A model generated the notes under the pieces. The model searched no databases and was not told the origin of the DNA. It saw nothing but the letters and a program-made list of their open reading frames with translations. A program made the translations under genes and the position numbers. A stretch of DNA of 64,000 nt from Streptomyces sp. ISL-43 (GTDB taxonomy: Bacteria > Actinomycetota > Actinomycetes > Streptomycetales > Streptomycetaceae): positions 1-64,000 of the forward strand of contig NZ_JAGGOT010000037.1 in NCBI RefSeq assembly GCF_018614195.1, given 5' to 3'. The stretch's first letter is position 1. Each line of letters begins with the position of its first letter. This document shows, in pieces, positions 8,464 through 16,533 of this stretch.

Positions 8464-8985
8464 TCAGGTGGTGCAGAATTCGGCCGCCAACATGCCGTTC
8501 AGGGCTGTACATCTCCCAGAGCGGCCAGTCGCCGTTCATGTTGAGCACGATGGCGTGGCTGCCGTCCGCCGTGGAGTAGAGGTAGCTCAGCGAGCCGAAT
8601 CCCCCGCCGTTGTGCCCGTACAGGACGACGGTGGAGCCGTTCGCACAGGTGATCGCGCGGCGGGTGAGACCAAGTCCGTAGTCGGCCTGAACGGCCTTCC
8701 AGGGGCGGCTCGCGTACCAGTAGCCGGGCGTGGCCTTGTCGCCTGAACTGGCCGTAATGATGGCCGGATTGACGATGCACTCGGGCCAGGACCGGACCGG
8801 GTCGCAGGGGACGCCGGGGAGTTGGGGGCCGGGGGTTCCAGCCCCGGTGGGGTTCAGGTCGGTCATCCTCTGCGCGAGCTGTGCCGGGGGCAGGAGTTGG
8901 CCCGCGAGCAGGGCGCGGATGAAGGTGATCAGGTCGCCGCTGGTGGACACGACGGCTCCGGCCGCGCCGCCGACGGGGCCCGGGC
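8464..8985 (-). pseudogene. C-terminal fragment of a serine hydrolase (beta-lactamase/D,D-carboxypeptidase family)
   Basis: The minus-strand frame contains GAAGAVVSTSGDLITFIRAL and YGHNGGGFGSLSYLYSTADG, typical of the C-terminal half of secreted serine hydrolases (S12/class C fold, H-x-G third motif). The N-terminal half with the SxxK nucleophile is missing: homology stops at about 8985, where plus-strand HTTM-like coding begins. At 8502-8504 an extra base in a GGG run shifts the frame just before the natural ending (NGMLAAEFCTT, stop at 8464). So the gene is both truncated and frameshifted. Confidence 0.7.
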
Positions 8986-8989
8986 GCGT

Positions 8990-9757
8990 TCTCGACCGGC
9001 GTATCACCCAACTCGGCGCCCAAGACCAGTGGAGCGCCCGGATGCTCGGTCTGCCCGGTGAGCTTGTGCTCCGGGTCCTGGCCTCCTGCCAGTTCATCCT
9101 CGCGGTGTCGGGTCTCATCAGCCCGCGACAGCTGTGGATCTTCGCCGCGCTGTTCGTCATCGAGCTACTGATCCGGCCGCTGATCTCCCCCGGCCTCGAC
9201 GGGGCCGACGAAATCCTCCGCCTCGTCATCGCCACCTGTGCCCTGCGCAATCTCAGTGACGCGCCGCTCGTCCAGCTCGCGGCAGCCGGATTCCTCGCCT
9301 CCCAGACCGCATTGGCCTACCTGACCTCAGGACTGTCCAAGACCCAGTCGATCACGTGGTGGAACGCCTCGGGACTGCGCGGCATCATCGCCACCGAGTA
9401 CTTCGGTTCCCCAGCGGTAGCCCGGTTCCTCGATCGCCATAGGCCCGCAGCCTTCCTCCTCTCCTGGTCCGTCGTCGCGTGGGAGTCAACTTGCCCCTGG
9501 CGCTACTGGCACCCCAAGAGGTCACCCTTTTCGTCCTGGCGGCCGGCCTCGCCTTCCACCTCGGCTGCGCGTTCACCATGGGCCTGGACGCCTTCCTCCT
9601 TCCCTTCGCCGCCACCTACCCCTGCGTCCTGGTTGCCCAAGGCCGGCTTGCCGACCATCTCACCCACGTCGAGCGCGCGACCATCGCCGGCGCGGCGGCC
9701 TGCGCCATCACCGGCTTCGCGTTCTTCCACCTCGGCAAGGAGCGCCGACTGGCATGA
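8990..9757 (+). pseudogene. HTTM-like multi-pass membrane protein, truncated and frameshifted
   Basis: From about 8990 the plus strand encodes hydrophobic segments (RVLASCQFILAVSGL, LWIFAALFVIELLI, LLSWSVVAWE), then after one missing base near 9483-9486 continues one frame over with NLPLALLAPQEVTLFVLAAG, LAFHLGCAFTMGLDAFLLPF and GFAFFHLGKERRLA. The pattern NASGLRGIIATEYFGSPAVA followed by a helix ending in Glu resembles HTTM/vitamin K-carboxylase-like membrane proteins. No start codon or ribosome binding site precedes the homology because it abuts the broken serine hydrolase gene. Probably non-functional. Confidence 0.55.
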
Positions 9758-9901
9758 GACGGACGCGACATCGGTAGGGCGGGCGGCGGTGCGGAGTGTG
9801 GCCGGCGGCTTCCGGGAGCTCGAGGCGAGTCCTCGCCCCCACTCGGCACCGAAAGGGGCTCCTCCAGGCCGTCGCGACGCTCAGCCCTTACTCAAGACCG
9901 A

Positions 9902-9934
9902 GGGCCGGCCCTCCCACTGGGGGAGAGCCGGCCC
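9902..9934. terminator. Hairpin terminator downstream of the PKD surface protein gene
   Basis: GGGCCGGC (9902-9909) pairs perfectly with GCCGGCCC (9927-9934), and the inner CTCCC/GGGAG extends the stem. It lies 22 nt after the minus-strand stop at 9956 and between convergent coding, so it could act in both directions. Confidence 0.65.
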
Positions 9935-9955
9935 GGTGCCTTACCTGCCGCTGGA

Positions 9956-11689
9956 TCAGCGGTTTTCGTACAGGCCGAACATGTCGATCACCAGGTCGGT
10001 GGGCTGCCAGCTGCGGTTCCACCAGTCGATGACACCGTTCTTGCCGGTGCTCGCCTGGACCAGGTTCGGGACGGTCGTGCCCTTCGTCCAGTTCAGGTTC
10101 GAGGAGTTCGGCGGGGTCGGCCGGACCTGGGCGAGCGCGAGGTACTGGTCGCGCGTGTTCGGGTCCGGGGCCACGGAGAGGTGGCCTTCGCCCTGCGTGT
10201 TGGTGACCGTCGTGTTGAGGACGTAAGCCGTGACCGCGGGCCTGTCGTAGGACAGCCACAGGTAGCGGTAGTCCTGTGCGGCGAGCGGCCAGGACCAGTC
10301 CCGCGAGTCGTGCAGCCGCGTCGGCGTCACGGGCAGGTAGGACGCCTTGCTGTCGGCGCTGTAGTAGCCGACGACGTCCACGATCACGTCGGCCGTGTTC
10401 CAGGAGCCGTTGCGGAAGCTGAGCCAGCCGTCCTGGCCGACCGGCACGATCACCGAGTTGGCCACCGTCTGGCCGGCGGTGAAGTTCACGTTCGACGTGG
10501 ACGGAGCCTGCTGTCCGCCCGGGAAGACGGTCAGGTGGCCGGCGGCCTTGGGGTTGGTGACGGTGACGTTGAGCGCCACGGCCGTGACGCCCGTGGCCGG
10601 GACACCGGCCTGGCCGGCGACCCGGAGGCCGGACGTGCTCCCGCCGGGGAGCCCGCCCCACTGATCGCCCCACCCGTTCCGGCTGTCCACGAGGCGGGCC
10701 GGGTCCAGCGAGGTGTAGCCGTTGGCGGCGGAACGGGTGAAGTACCCCGTCACGTCCGCGATCAGGTCCACGTTGCCCCAGCTGCGGTTGGCCAGCTCGA
10801 CGTATCCGTCCGCGCCGACCGGCACGATCGTCAGGTTCGGGACGGTCTGACCCGCGACGAAGTTGACGTTCGACGCCTTGGGCTGCTCCGTGCCCGACGC
10901 GTAGGCCGTGATGTGCCCGTCGGCGGCGGCGTTGGTGACGGTGACGTTGAGAGCCACGGCGGTCACGTCGGCCGGAATGCCGCTGTTGCCTCCGACCTTC
11001 ACCCGGGTCGTGCCGTACGGGGCGACGGCCTGGGCGCTCGCCGCGCCGGTGCCGTCGCGGGTGTCCAGCAGCCTGGTCGGGTCGTGCGGGACGAACTCCG
11101 AACCGGCCGAGGTGACGCCCATGCTGTTGGTGACGCTCACCTCGTTGTTCAGGTCGGTCACCGTGACCGTGATCGGGTGCGCGCCGACCTCGGCATAGGT
11201 GTGCTTCGAGGACAGCGTCTTGCTCTCGACGGTGTACTCGGTCTCGACCTCGCTGCCGTCACCCCAGTTGATCTCGATCCGGATCGCGGAGGCGACACCG
11301 GTGGAGACGTGGGACGTCAGCTCGATGCCGCGCGCGCTGGTACCCCTTGCGCCCAGCGAGAGGTCGAGGCCCGGATTCTCCTTCGCGAGCGGAGCCGCGT
11401 CCGCGGCAGCGGCCGCCTTGCCCAGCCCCGCCGCCTTGTTCAGCTGGGCCGCCTTGCTCCGCTCGGCCGGCGAAAGGGCAACGGACTTGCGTACGGAACG
11501 CTCCGCGGAGCTCTGGAAGGTGTTGGCCTTGGCCGCCGCTTCCTTCGCGGCATCGACCTTGGCGGACACGTCCTTCGCGGACACGTCCGTCGCGGCCGGG
11601 TCGGCGGCATGCGCCACACCCGGAACGAGAGAAATGGTGGCTGCGACGACGGCAGCGGAAATGATCAGAATACACAACCCCGAGGGCAA
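9956..11689 (-). CDS. Secreted PKD-domain protein with three surface repeats
   Basis: A 577-residue exported protein. Signal peptide: CILIISAAVVAATISLVPGV ending AHA. Residues about 30-105 are an Ala/Lys-rich, probably helical stalk. Residues about 110-195 form a PKD-like domain (INWGDGS, HTYAEVGAHPITVTVTD). Then come three about 125-residue repeats, each beginning DP.RL.D(T/S)R and containing AYVLN/VALNVTVTN, SNVNF.(A/K)GQTVPN and a closing WWNRSW..TDL(I/V).D(V/M).G.Y. Such repeats are common in actinobacterial secreted proteins and probably mediate cell-surface or carbohydrate contacts. The start is uncertain: the first available codon is a TTG at 11689 without a clear ribosome binding site. 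A fragment related to its C-terminus occurs at about 45.0-45.2 kb. Confidence 0.75.
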   Translation of the reverse strand: MPSGLCILIISAAVVAATISLVPGVAHAADPAATDVSAKDVSAKVDAAKEAAAKANTFQSSAERSVRKSVALSPAERSKAAQLNKAAGLGKAAAAADAAPLAKENPGLDLSLGARGTSARGIELTSHVSTGVASAIRIEINWGDGSEVETEYTVESKTLSSKHTYAEVGAHPITVTVTDLNNEVSVTNSMGVTSAGSEFVPHDPTRLLDTRDGTGAASAQAVAPYGTTRVKVGGNSGIPADVTAVALNVTVTNAAADGHITAYASGTEQPKASNVNFVAGQTVPNLTIVPVGADGYVELANRSWGNVDLIADVTGYFTRSAANGYTSLDPARLVDSRNGWGDQWGGLPGGSTSGLRVAGQAGVPATGVTAVALNVTVTNPKAAGHLTVFPGGQQAPSTSNVNFTAGQTVANSVIVPVGQDGWLSFRNGSWNTADVIVDVVGYYSADSKASYLPVTPTRLHDSRDWSWPLAAQDYRYLWLSYDRPAVTAYVLNTTVTNTQGEGHLSVAPDPNTRDQYLALAQVRPTPPNSSNLNWTKGTTVPNLVQASTGKNGVIDWWNRSWQPTDLVIDMFGLYENR

Positions 11690-12174
11690 GCCCCTGGAAA
11701 TAACCTGGTCAGGGCCTGCTCACTCACAAAAAACCCCGGTCCGGTGGGCATCCGATACCCCGTGTTGGCGAGCTGTTCCGTCAGCCGCCACAACCGCTGG
11801 GCCGTAACGGAGTCGTGGAGGGCACGCTCCCGGCTGCGCAGGGCGGACTCGCCGCGGAGCCGGATGGTCCGTCGGGCACGACATTGACCGCCGGACGACT
11901 CCCCCGGGCAGGCCGCGTCTCGACTTCGCCATCAGCCCGCCCGGTGGCGGATCAGGGGAAGGGGAAGGGGACGAGGAAGGGGACGGTGTGGGCGAAATGC
12001 TGCGGTCCGTGCGCGAGTTGCTTCGCCGGAAGTGGTGGAAACACTCCAAGATCGGCTCTTGATCATTGTCCCTGGAGGGGCCACTGCCCATGTCCGTGCT
12101 GTCGCAGACTTGCAGGACGTGGTGGCCCGGCTGGTCGCCGCGTCTTCGTCCCAGCCGAACCAAGGACTGCAATC
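11690..12174. other. Intergenic region upstream of fabV with gene remnants
   Basis: No intact gene. On the minus strand (about 11850-11745) the reading ESALRSRERALHDSVTAQRL followed by WRLTEQLANTGYRMP resembles the C-terminal end of a short-chain dehydrogenase. On the plus strand a frame ends with MLRSVRELLRRKWWKHSKIG-S-stop at 12062, preceded by a Gly/Glu-rich stretch, which may be another 3' fragment. The TGC GAA-rich purine run at 11953-11985 (GGGGAA repeats) is notable but unexplained. Confidence 0.35.
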
Positions 12175-13389
12175 GTGAGCGAGCGTGTTCTCACCCCCCG
12201 CAACCGGGGCTTCCTCTTCCTCGACTCCCACCCGGCGGGCTGCGAGCAGCTGGTGGCCGACATGTGGCAGGCATGCCCGGCACCCTCCGGCATGCCGGAG
12301 GGTGCCGGGCCGGTGGCTCTGATCATCGGATCCTCGGCCGGATACGGCCTGGCGGCCACTCTCGCGGGGCTCAAGCGCGCAGGCATCCGCGGCATCATGA
12401 TCTCCTTCGAGAAGGCCCCCACCGAGCGGCGTACCGCTACGGCCGGCTGGTACCGCACCGCCGCCACCGCCGACATCGCCCGCACCGCCGGGCGGGATCT
12501 GGTCTTCCTCAACGGCGACGCGTTCTCCGACACGATGAAGAACCAGGTCGCCGACCTCATCGAGCAGCGCTTCGGCGGCAGGCTGGACTACCTGGTCTAC
12601 TCGGTGGCCGCGCCCCGGCGCACCGACCCCGGAACCGGCACCACGTACGCCTCCGTCCTCAAGCCGATCGGCCAGGCGAACCGCACCAAGACCCTCCTTT
12701 TCGACGACCAAGGCGTTCCCGAGGTCCGCGAGGTCGAGACCGGGCCGGCCGAGGGCGATGATGTCGAGCAGACCGTGGCCGTGATGGGCGGCGCGGACTG
12801 GGAACGCTGGATCGACCACCTCGCCGGTCGGGGGCTGCTCGCCGACGGCTTCGCGACCGCCGCGCTGTCGTACATCGGCTCGCCGCTGACAGCGGCGATC
12901 TACCGGCAGGGCACCATCGGTGCGGCCAAGGCGCACTTGGAGGCCACCGCCCGCACCCTGAACGAGCGGCTCGACAAAACCGTGGGCGGGCGGGCCGTGA
13001 CCTCCGTCAACGGCGCTGCCGTCACGCAGTCCTCCACCGCCATCCCCGGCATCGCCCTGTACACCGGCCTGCTGCGCGGCGTCCTCGGGGAGGACCTGGT
13101 CCCGCCGGTACACCAGCTCGCCGCCCTGTGGGACCAGCTCACCGGCACCGCTCCGCCCACATTGGACGACGAAGACCGAATCCGCCTGGACGACTGGGAA
13201 CTCACCGACGACGTCCAAGCGGCCGTCGCCGAACGCTGGCAGGCCGCCACCACCGACACCATCGCCGACCTCGCCGACCTCGCCTGGTTCCGCGCCGAAG
13301 TCCAACGCCTGTACGGATTCTCCGTGCCGGGCATCGACTACACCGCCGCGGTCGCCACCGACGTCCCCTGGCCCGACCACACCCCCTGA
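12175..13389 (+). CDS. fabV: Trans-2-enoyl-CoA/ACP reductase FabV
   Basis: A 404-residue protein of standard FabV length. It reduces the trans-2 double bond of enoyl-ACP or enoyl-CoA with NADH in fatty acid synthesis. Visible features: N-terminal RNRGFLFLDSHPAGCEQ, the nucleotide-binding loop GPVALIIGSSAGYGLA, YLVYSVAAPRR, and the active site Y-(x8)-K in YRQGTIGAAK, longer than in classical FabI-type SDRs. Start: GTG at 12175, chosen by alignment to the usual MSERV/I-type start. FabV enzymes are known to be less sensitive to triclosan than FabI. Oddity: a 36-bp perfect palindrome encodes the variable segment CPAPSGMPEGAGPV just before the nucleotide-binding loop. Confidence 0.92.
   Translation: MSERVLTPRNRGFLFLDSHPAGCEQLVADMWQACPAPSGMPEGAGPVALIIGSSAGYGLAATLAGLKRAGIRGIMISFEKAPTERRTATAGWYRTAATADIARTAGRDLVFLNGDAFSDTMKNQVADLIEQRFGGRLDYLVYSVAAPRRTDPGTGTTYASVLKPIGQANRTKTLLFDDQGVPEVREVETGPAEGDDVEQTVAVMGGADWERWIDHLAGRGLLADGFATAALSYIGSPLTAAIYRQGTIGAAKAHLEATARTLNERLDKTVGGRAVTSVNGAAVTQSSTAIPGIALYTGLLRGVLGEDLVPPVHQLAALWDQLTGTAPPTLDDEDRIRLDDWELTDDVQAAVAERWQAATTDTIADLADLAWFRAEVQRLYGFSVPGIDYTAAVATDVPWPDHTP
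12275..12310. repeat. 36-bp perfect palindrome within fabV
   Basis: Positions 12275-12292 (starting GCCCGGCACCC and ending CCGGCA) are the exact reverse complement of 12293-12310 (starting TGCCGG and ending GTGCCGGGC), with no spacer. The stretch lies inside the coding frame, in a region that is variable between FabV proteins, and keeps the frame open. Confidence 0.9.
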
Positions 13390-13419
13390 CCCCGGCCCGG
13401 AGAACCCCCATGCGAGCCG

Positions 13420-13449
13420 CCGGGGCCGCGCCTCGGTTTCGCGCCCCGG
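13420..13449. terminator. Hairpin between convergent fabV and quinone reductase genes
   Basis: CCGGGGC (13420-13426) pairs with GCCCCGG (13443-13449) around a 16-nt loop. It sits between two convergent stop codons (13389 and 13473), so a bidirectional terminator is likely. Confidence 0.5.
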
Positions 13450-13472
13450 CCCGTCGTGTCCGTCGCCGGCGG

Positions 13473-14252
13473 TCAGCCGCGCACGTGCAGCCCGAAGCCC
13501 GTCCGGCCGGCGGGCTCCAGTCCCTCCTTCAGGTGCAGGGAGGGGATCTCGTAGTCACCGAAGTTCTGCCGCCTGAACGCGATCGGCTCGGTCGACTCCA
13601 GGGTGAGCAGGCGCTGTTCCCAGGCCTTGGCTACGTCCCCGTAGTCCTCGCCGGTCATCCGGTCGGTGCCGTACAGCACGAACGGCGGCAGTGCCTCGAT
13701 GCCCGGGTAGTAGAGGATGCCGTGGTGGATCGGGAACAGCAGGTCGTCGATGGGGCCGTTGATCCCGCGAGCGGCGTAATGGGACTCCGGGCCGCCGGCG
13801 GTCACCGACAGCAGGGCCTTCCTGCCCGCGAGGGTGCCTTCGCCGAAGCGCTCGCCGTATTTGGTGTCGCTGTGCTCGCCGACGCCGTACGCGAAGCGGT
13901 AGGTGAACACCCGGTCCACCCAGCCCTTGAGGATCGCGGGCATCGAGTACCACCACAGCGGGAACTGGAAGATGATCGTGTCGGCCCACAGCAGCTTCTC
14001 CTGCTCGGCCAGGACGTCCGGGGTGAGCGTCCCGGCGTCGAAGGCCCGGCCCGAGTCCAGGGCGACCTTCAGCGGACTCGAGGCGTCGGGGCCGTAGTCC
14101 GCGGCGTCCACGACCGCCTTCCAGTTCATCGCGTACAGATCGCTCACCCGCACCTGGTGCCCGGCGCCCTCCAAGGTGGACACCGCGAGGTCCTTCAGCG
14201 AGCTGTTGAGCGACTTCGGCTCGGGGTGGGCGTAGACGATGAGCGTCTTCAC
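13473..14252 (-). CDS. Flavodoxin-fold NAD(P)H:quinone oxidoreductase
   Basis: A 259-residue protein of the NQO1/MdaB/KefF-like family, FMN or FAD enzymes that reduce quinones with NAD(P)H. Typical elements: MKTLIVYAHPEPKSLNSSL at the start, TIIFQFPLWWYSMPAILKGW, FTYRFAYGVGEH, GRKALLSVTAGGPESHYAA. Length and motifs are normal. It is divergently transcribed from an MmyB-like XRE regulator 140 bp away, a very common pairing in Streptomyces where the regulator controls the reductase. Confidence 0.9.
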   Translation of the reverse strand: MKTLIVYAHPEPKSLNSSLKDLAVSTLEGAGHQVRVSDLYAMNWKAVVDAADYGPDASSPLKVALDSGRAFDAGTLTPDVLAEQEKLLWADTIIFQFPLWWYSMPAILKGWVDRVFTYRFAYGVGEHSDTKYGERFGEGTLAGRKALLSVTAGGPESHYAARGINGPIDDLLFPIHHGILYYPGIEALPPFVLYGTDRMTGEDYGDVAKAWEQRLLTLESTEPIAFRRQNFGDYEIPSLHLKEGLEPAGRTGFGLHVRG

Positions 14253-14392
14253 GGGAACTCCTTCAGATCGGATGCCTTCGATCCTGGGCGCTATGGCGCC
14301 CGGTGTTCAGGGGCGCCGCATCCATCGGACGGGACTTCCTGGTATCGGCAGGACCACCCTCGCGGGGCACCGCCGAGGCCATACTGGGGGGC

Positions 14393-15241
14393 ATGAACGA
14401 TCTTGCGGGCTTCCTGCGGACCCGGCGTTCCCGGGTCGACCCGGCGGCCGTCGGCATCCCCACCGACAGCCGCCGCCGCGTCGAAGGGCTGCGCCGCGAA
14501 GAGGTCGCGCACCTGTCCGGAGTCAGCGTCGACTACTACGTACGCCTGGAGCAGGGCCGCGCGACCCAGCCCTCCGAGCAGGTCCTCGACGCGCTCGCCC
14601 GCGTCCTCGGCCTCGACGGGACCGAACGCGAGCACCTCTACCGGCTCGCCCGCCAGCGCCGCCGCCCCGCGAAGGCGCCGGGCGGGCGGGTCCGGCCGGA
14701 GCTGCTGCGCGTCCTCGACCTGGTCGCCGACGCACCCGCGCTGATCATGGACCACCGCCTGGACGTGCTCGCCGGGAACCACCTCGGCAGGCTCCTCTTC
14801 GGCCGGCCGATGCCGGGCCTGAACATCGCCCGGCACATCTTCCTCGAGGAGGCCGAGCGCGGCCTCTACGCGGACTGGGAGAAATGCACCCTCGACGTCG
14901 TCGGGCACTTGCGTCTGGCCGCCGGCCAATACCCCGACGACCCACGCCTGGCCTCGCTCATCGGCGAACTGGCCATGGGCAGCGAGCGCTTCCGCCGCCT
15001 TTGGGCCCGCGCGGACGTACGCGCCCGCACCCATGGACTCAAGGCGTACCGGCACCCGCTCGTCGGACTGCTGGAACTGCACCAGGAGAACTTCGCGCTA
15101 CCGGACGCATCGGGCATGGAGCTGCTGGTGCTGTCCGCGGCCCCCGGCAGCCCCGCCGAGGACGGACTGCGCCTGCTCGCGGGCCTGGGCACGGACAGCG
15201 CTGACGCGCATCCCACAGTGAACGCTCAGGTCCGCGAGTAA
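14393..15241 (+). CDS. XRE-family regulator with MmyB-like ligand domain
   Basis: A 282-residue protein. Residues 1-70 form a helix-turn-helix (LRREEVAHLSGVSVDYYVRL then EQGRATQPSEQVLDALARVL), the rest is the MmyB-like LBD with LLRVLDLVADAPALIMD, DVLAGNHLGRLLFG, NIARHIFLEE and the conserved HP-LVGLLEL and LVLSAAPGSPAEDGL segments. Members bind fatty-acid-like or small redox ligands. It faces the quinone reductase gene, so it most likely regulates that gene and itself from the shared 140-bp promoter region. Confidence 0.9.
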   Translation: MNDLAGFLRTRRSRVDPAAVGIPTDSRRRVEGLRREEVAHLSGVSVDYYVRLEQGRATQPSEQVLDALARVLGLDGTEREHLYRLARQRRRPAKAPGGRVRPELLRVLDLVADAPALIMDHRLDVLAGNHLGRLLFGRPMPGLNIARHIFLEEAERGLYADWEKCTLDVVGHLRLAAGQYPDDPRLASLIGELAMGSERFRRLWARADVRARTHGLKAYRHPLVGLLELHQENFALPDASGMELLVLSAAPGSPAEDGLRLLAGLGTDSADAHPTVNAQVRE

Positions 15242-15806
15242 CGCGACGACGCCCATCCAGCGCCGGGAACCGGAGGACGGACCGTCGTGTCCGTGGGTTC
15301 GGGGTTCGGGCTTCGGGCTTCGGGTTCGGGCTTCGGGTTCGGGCGAACACGCGGGGTGGGTTCCGAGCGCCGCGCCTGGCGCGGCGCCACGCTCTGCGCC
15401 GGCTGGCGGCGAGGTTCGTCGATGGAGAAATCGCTCCCGCCGAACTGGCATCAGATGCCTGGTGGGAGACGGAGGTCGAAACCGCGGAGGAGCGATCGTT
15501 CGTGTCGCTGATCCCGCAATACGGGGTGCAGGGAACGCGGCTCGGCAACGACTACACCCGCCCTACCTTCCCCTGGTTGTTCGCCGACGCGCCCGAACCG
15601 CACGCCCCTGCGCCCCTTCGAGGAGGCGGGCCGACCGGGCCGCGCGCCGTCGTTTCCGGGCGCTGCTGGCCACCTGCCGCGGCTGCGGGAGCGGAGCCAT
15701 GCACGGTTCGACGAAGACTTCGGCCGGAGGTGAATCCTTTCCGGATCTCCCCGCCTCTTGTCTGTGTACCGGCCGAACGGGCCGGCAGAACCGGGAGGAA
15801 ACACCA
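15242..15806. other. Gene-poor region with decayed coding fragment
   Basis: About 565 bp. After a TTCGGG repeat block, the plus strand has an open stretch at about 15360-15560 reading LRRLAARFVDGEIAPAELAS then WWETEVETAEERSFVSLIPQ and YGVQGTRLGNDY, which looks like real protein but lacks a start and fades into low-complexity sequence. I do not recognise the family. The last 20 bp before 15807 hold a strong ribosome binding site for the next small gene. Confidence 0.4.
15295..15344. repeat. TTCGGG/TTCGGGC tandem repeat
   Basis: Seven head-to-tail copies of TTCGGG with zero or one extra base between them, directly after the MmyB-type regulator gene. No coding or terminator role is apparent. 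Confidence 0.8.
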
Positions 15807-15896
15807 ATGATGATCACTGGCCTCGTCGTGATCGGAGTCCTGCTCGTGGGCGCGTGCAGCTGGCACCTGATGCGGCGCTACAAGAGCCGAAGCTGA
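15807..15896 (+). CDS. 29-residue membrane micropeptide
   Basis: ATG 15807 is preceded at 6 nt by GGGAGGAA, one of the best ribosome binding sites in the window. The product begins MMITGLVVIGVLLVGACSWH and ends MRRYKSRS: a single hydrophobic helix of about 16 residues with a cysteine, then a strongly basic tail, giving an N-out or inner-leaflet anchored peptide. It is 42 nt upstream of the sigma factor start and probably in the same operon. Function unknown; the RBS and membrane-peptide composition are the support for calling it a gene. Confidence 0.55.
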   Translation: MMITGLVVIGVLLVGACSWHLMRRYKSRS

Positions 15897-15938
15897 CCAG
15901 TGCCTACACGCGGGACGCCTCCCGGATATGAGGAGCAG

Positions 15939-16478
15939 ATGAAACAACGATTCTCCTGGCCCGACGAGCGGCTGATCAAGGCCGCTCAGGACGGCGACGT
16001 CACTTCGCTCACCACCGTCGTCATGGAATCACAGCCTCATGTGCGCAAGTTCGCCCTATCTCTGTGCGCCTCGCCGCAGGACGCGGAGGACGCGGCACAG
16101 GAGGCGCTGATCATCCTCTACCGGAAGATCGGCACCTTGCGGGCCACTGGCGCGCTTGCCTCATGGATGTACCGGATCGTGCGCAACGAATGCCTGCGGC
16201 AGGTACGGCTGCTCGTCTCGCGGAGCGACGAGTCGTCGGCTGAACCGGAGGCGTCCGCGGAATCGTCCGCCGAGGACGCGGTGCTGCACAGGCTGGAGGT
16301 GGAGCGGATCGCGGCTGCGGTCGGTGCCCTTCCCCGTGACCAGCGGCAGGTCCTGATCATGCGGGACGTACAGGGCCTGCCCGGCAAGACCGTCGCCCAT
16401 TCGCTCGGTCTGAGCAGCACCGCGATGAATCGCGGCTGCACAGAGCACGTGCGGCACTGCGCCATTCGCTGGCAGTGA
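15939..16478 (+). CDS. ECF RNA polymerase sigma factor, frameshifted at region 4.2
   Basis: Sigma70 region 2 (SQPHVRKFALSLCASPQDAE, DAAQEALIILYRKIGTLRA, WMYRIVRNECLRQV) and region 4 (EVERIAAAVGALPRDQRQVL, GKTVAHSLGLSSTAM) are clear. After ATG-AA at 16427-16429 one base is missing: reading on in the next frame gives KSRLHRARAALRHSLAVTGQ and ends at 16535-16537 in a TGA that overlaps the GTG start of the next gene. The printed frame instead ends in an unrelated tail at 16478 (179 residues), losing part of the -35-binding helix. It is either a disrupted gene or a sequencing error. ATG 15939 has AGGAG upstream; an in-frame GTG lies at 15900. Confidence 0.8.
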   Translation: MKQRFSWPDERLIKAAQDGDVTSLTTVVMESQPHVRKFALSLCASPQDAEDAAQEALIILYRKIGTLRATGALASWMYRIVRNECLRQVRLLVSRSDESSAEPEASAESSAEDAVLHRLEVERIAAAVGALPRDQRQVLIMRDVQGLPGKTVAHSLGLSSTAMNRGCTEHVRHCAIRWQ

Positions 16479-16533
16479 CCGGCCAAGCGCCCGATCAAGC
16501 CATAGACCGACACGTCGGAGGAGACTCACCACC

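Noticed and set aside
12175..13389. Alternative call of a short-chain dehydrogenase for the fabV gene
   Set aside because: Length, the Y-(x8)-K active site and N- and C-terminal motifs fit FabV better than a classical SDR.
13443..14396. Plus-strand frame antisense to the quinone reductase gene
   Set aside because: It is antisense to a flavodoxin-fold gene with clear motifs and contains only low-complexity residues.
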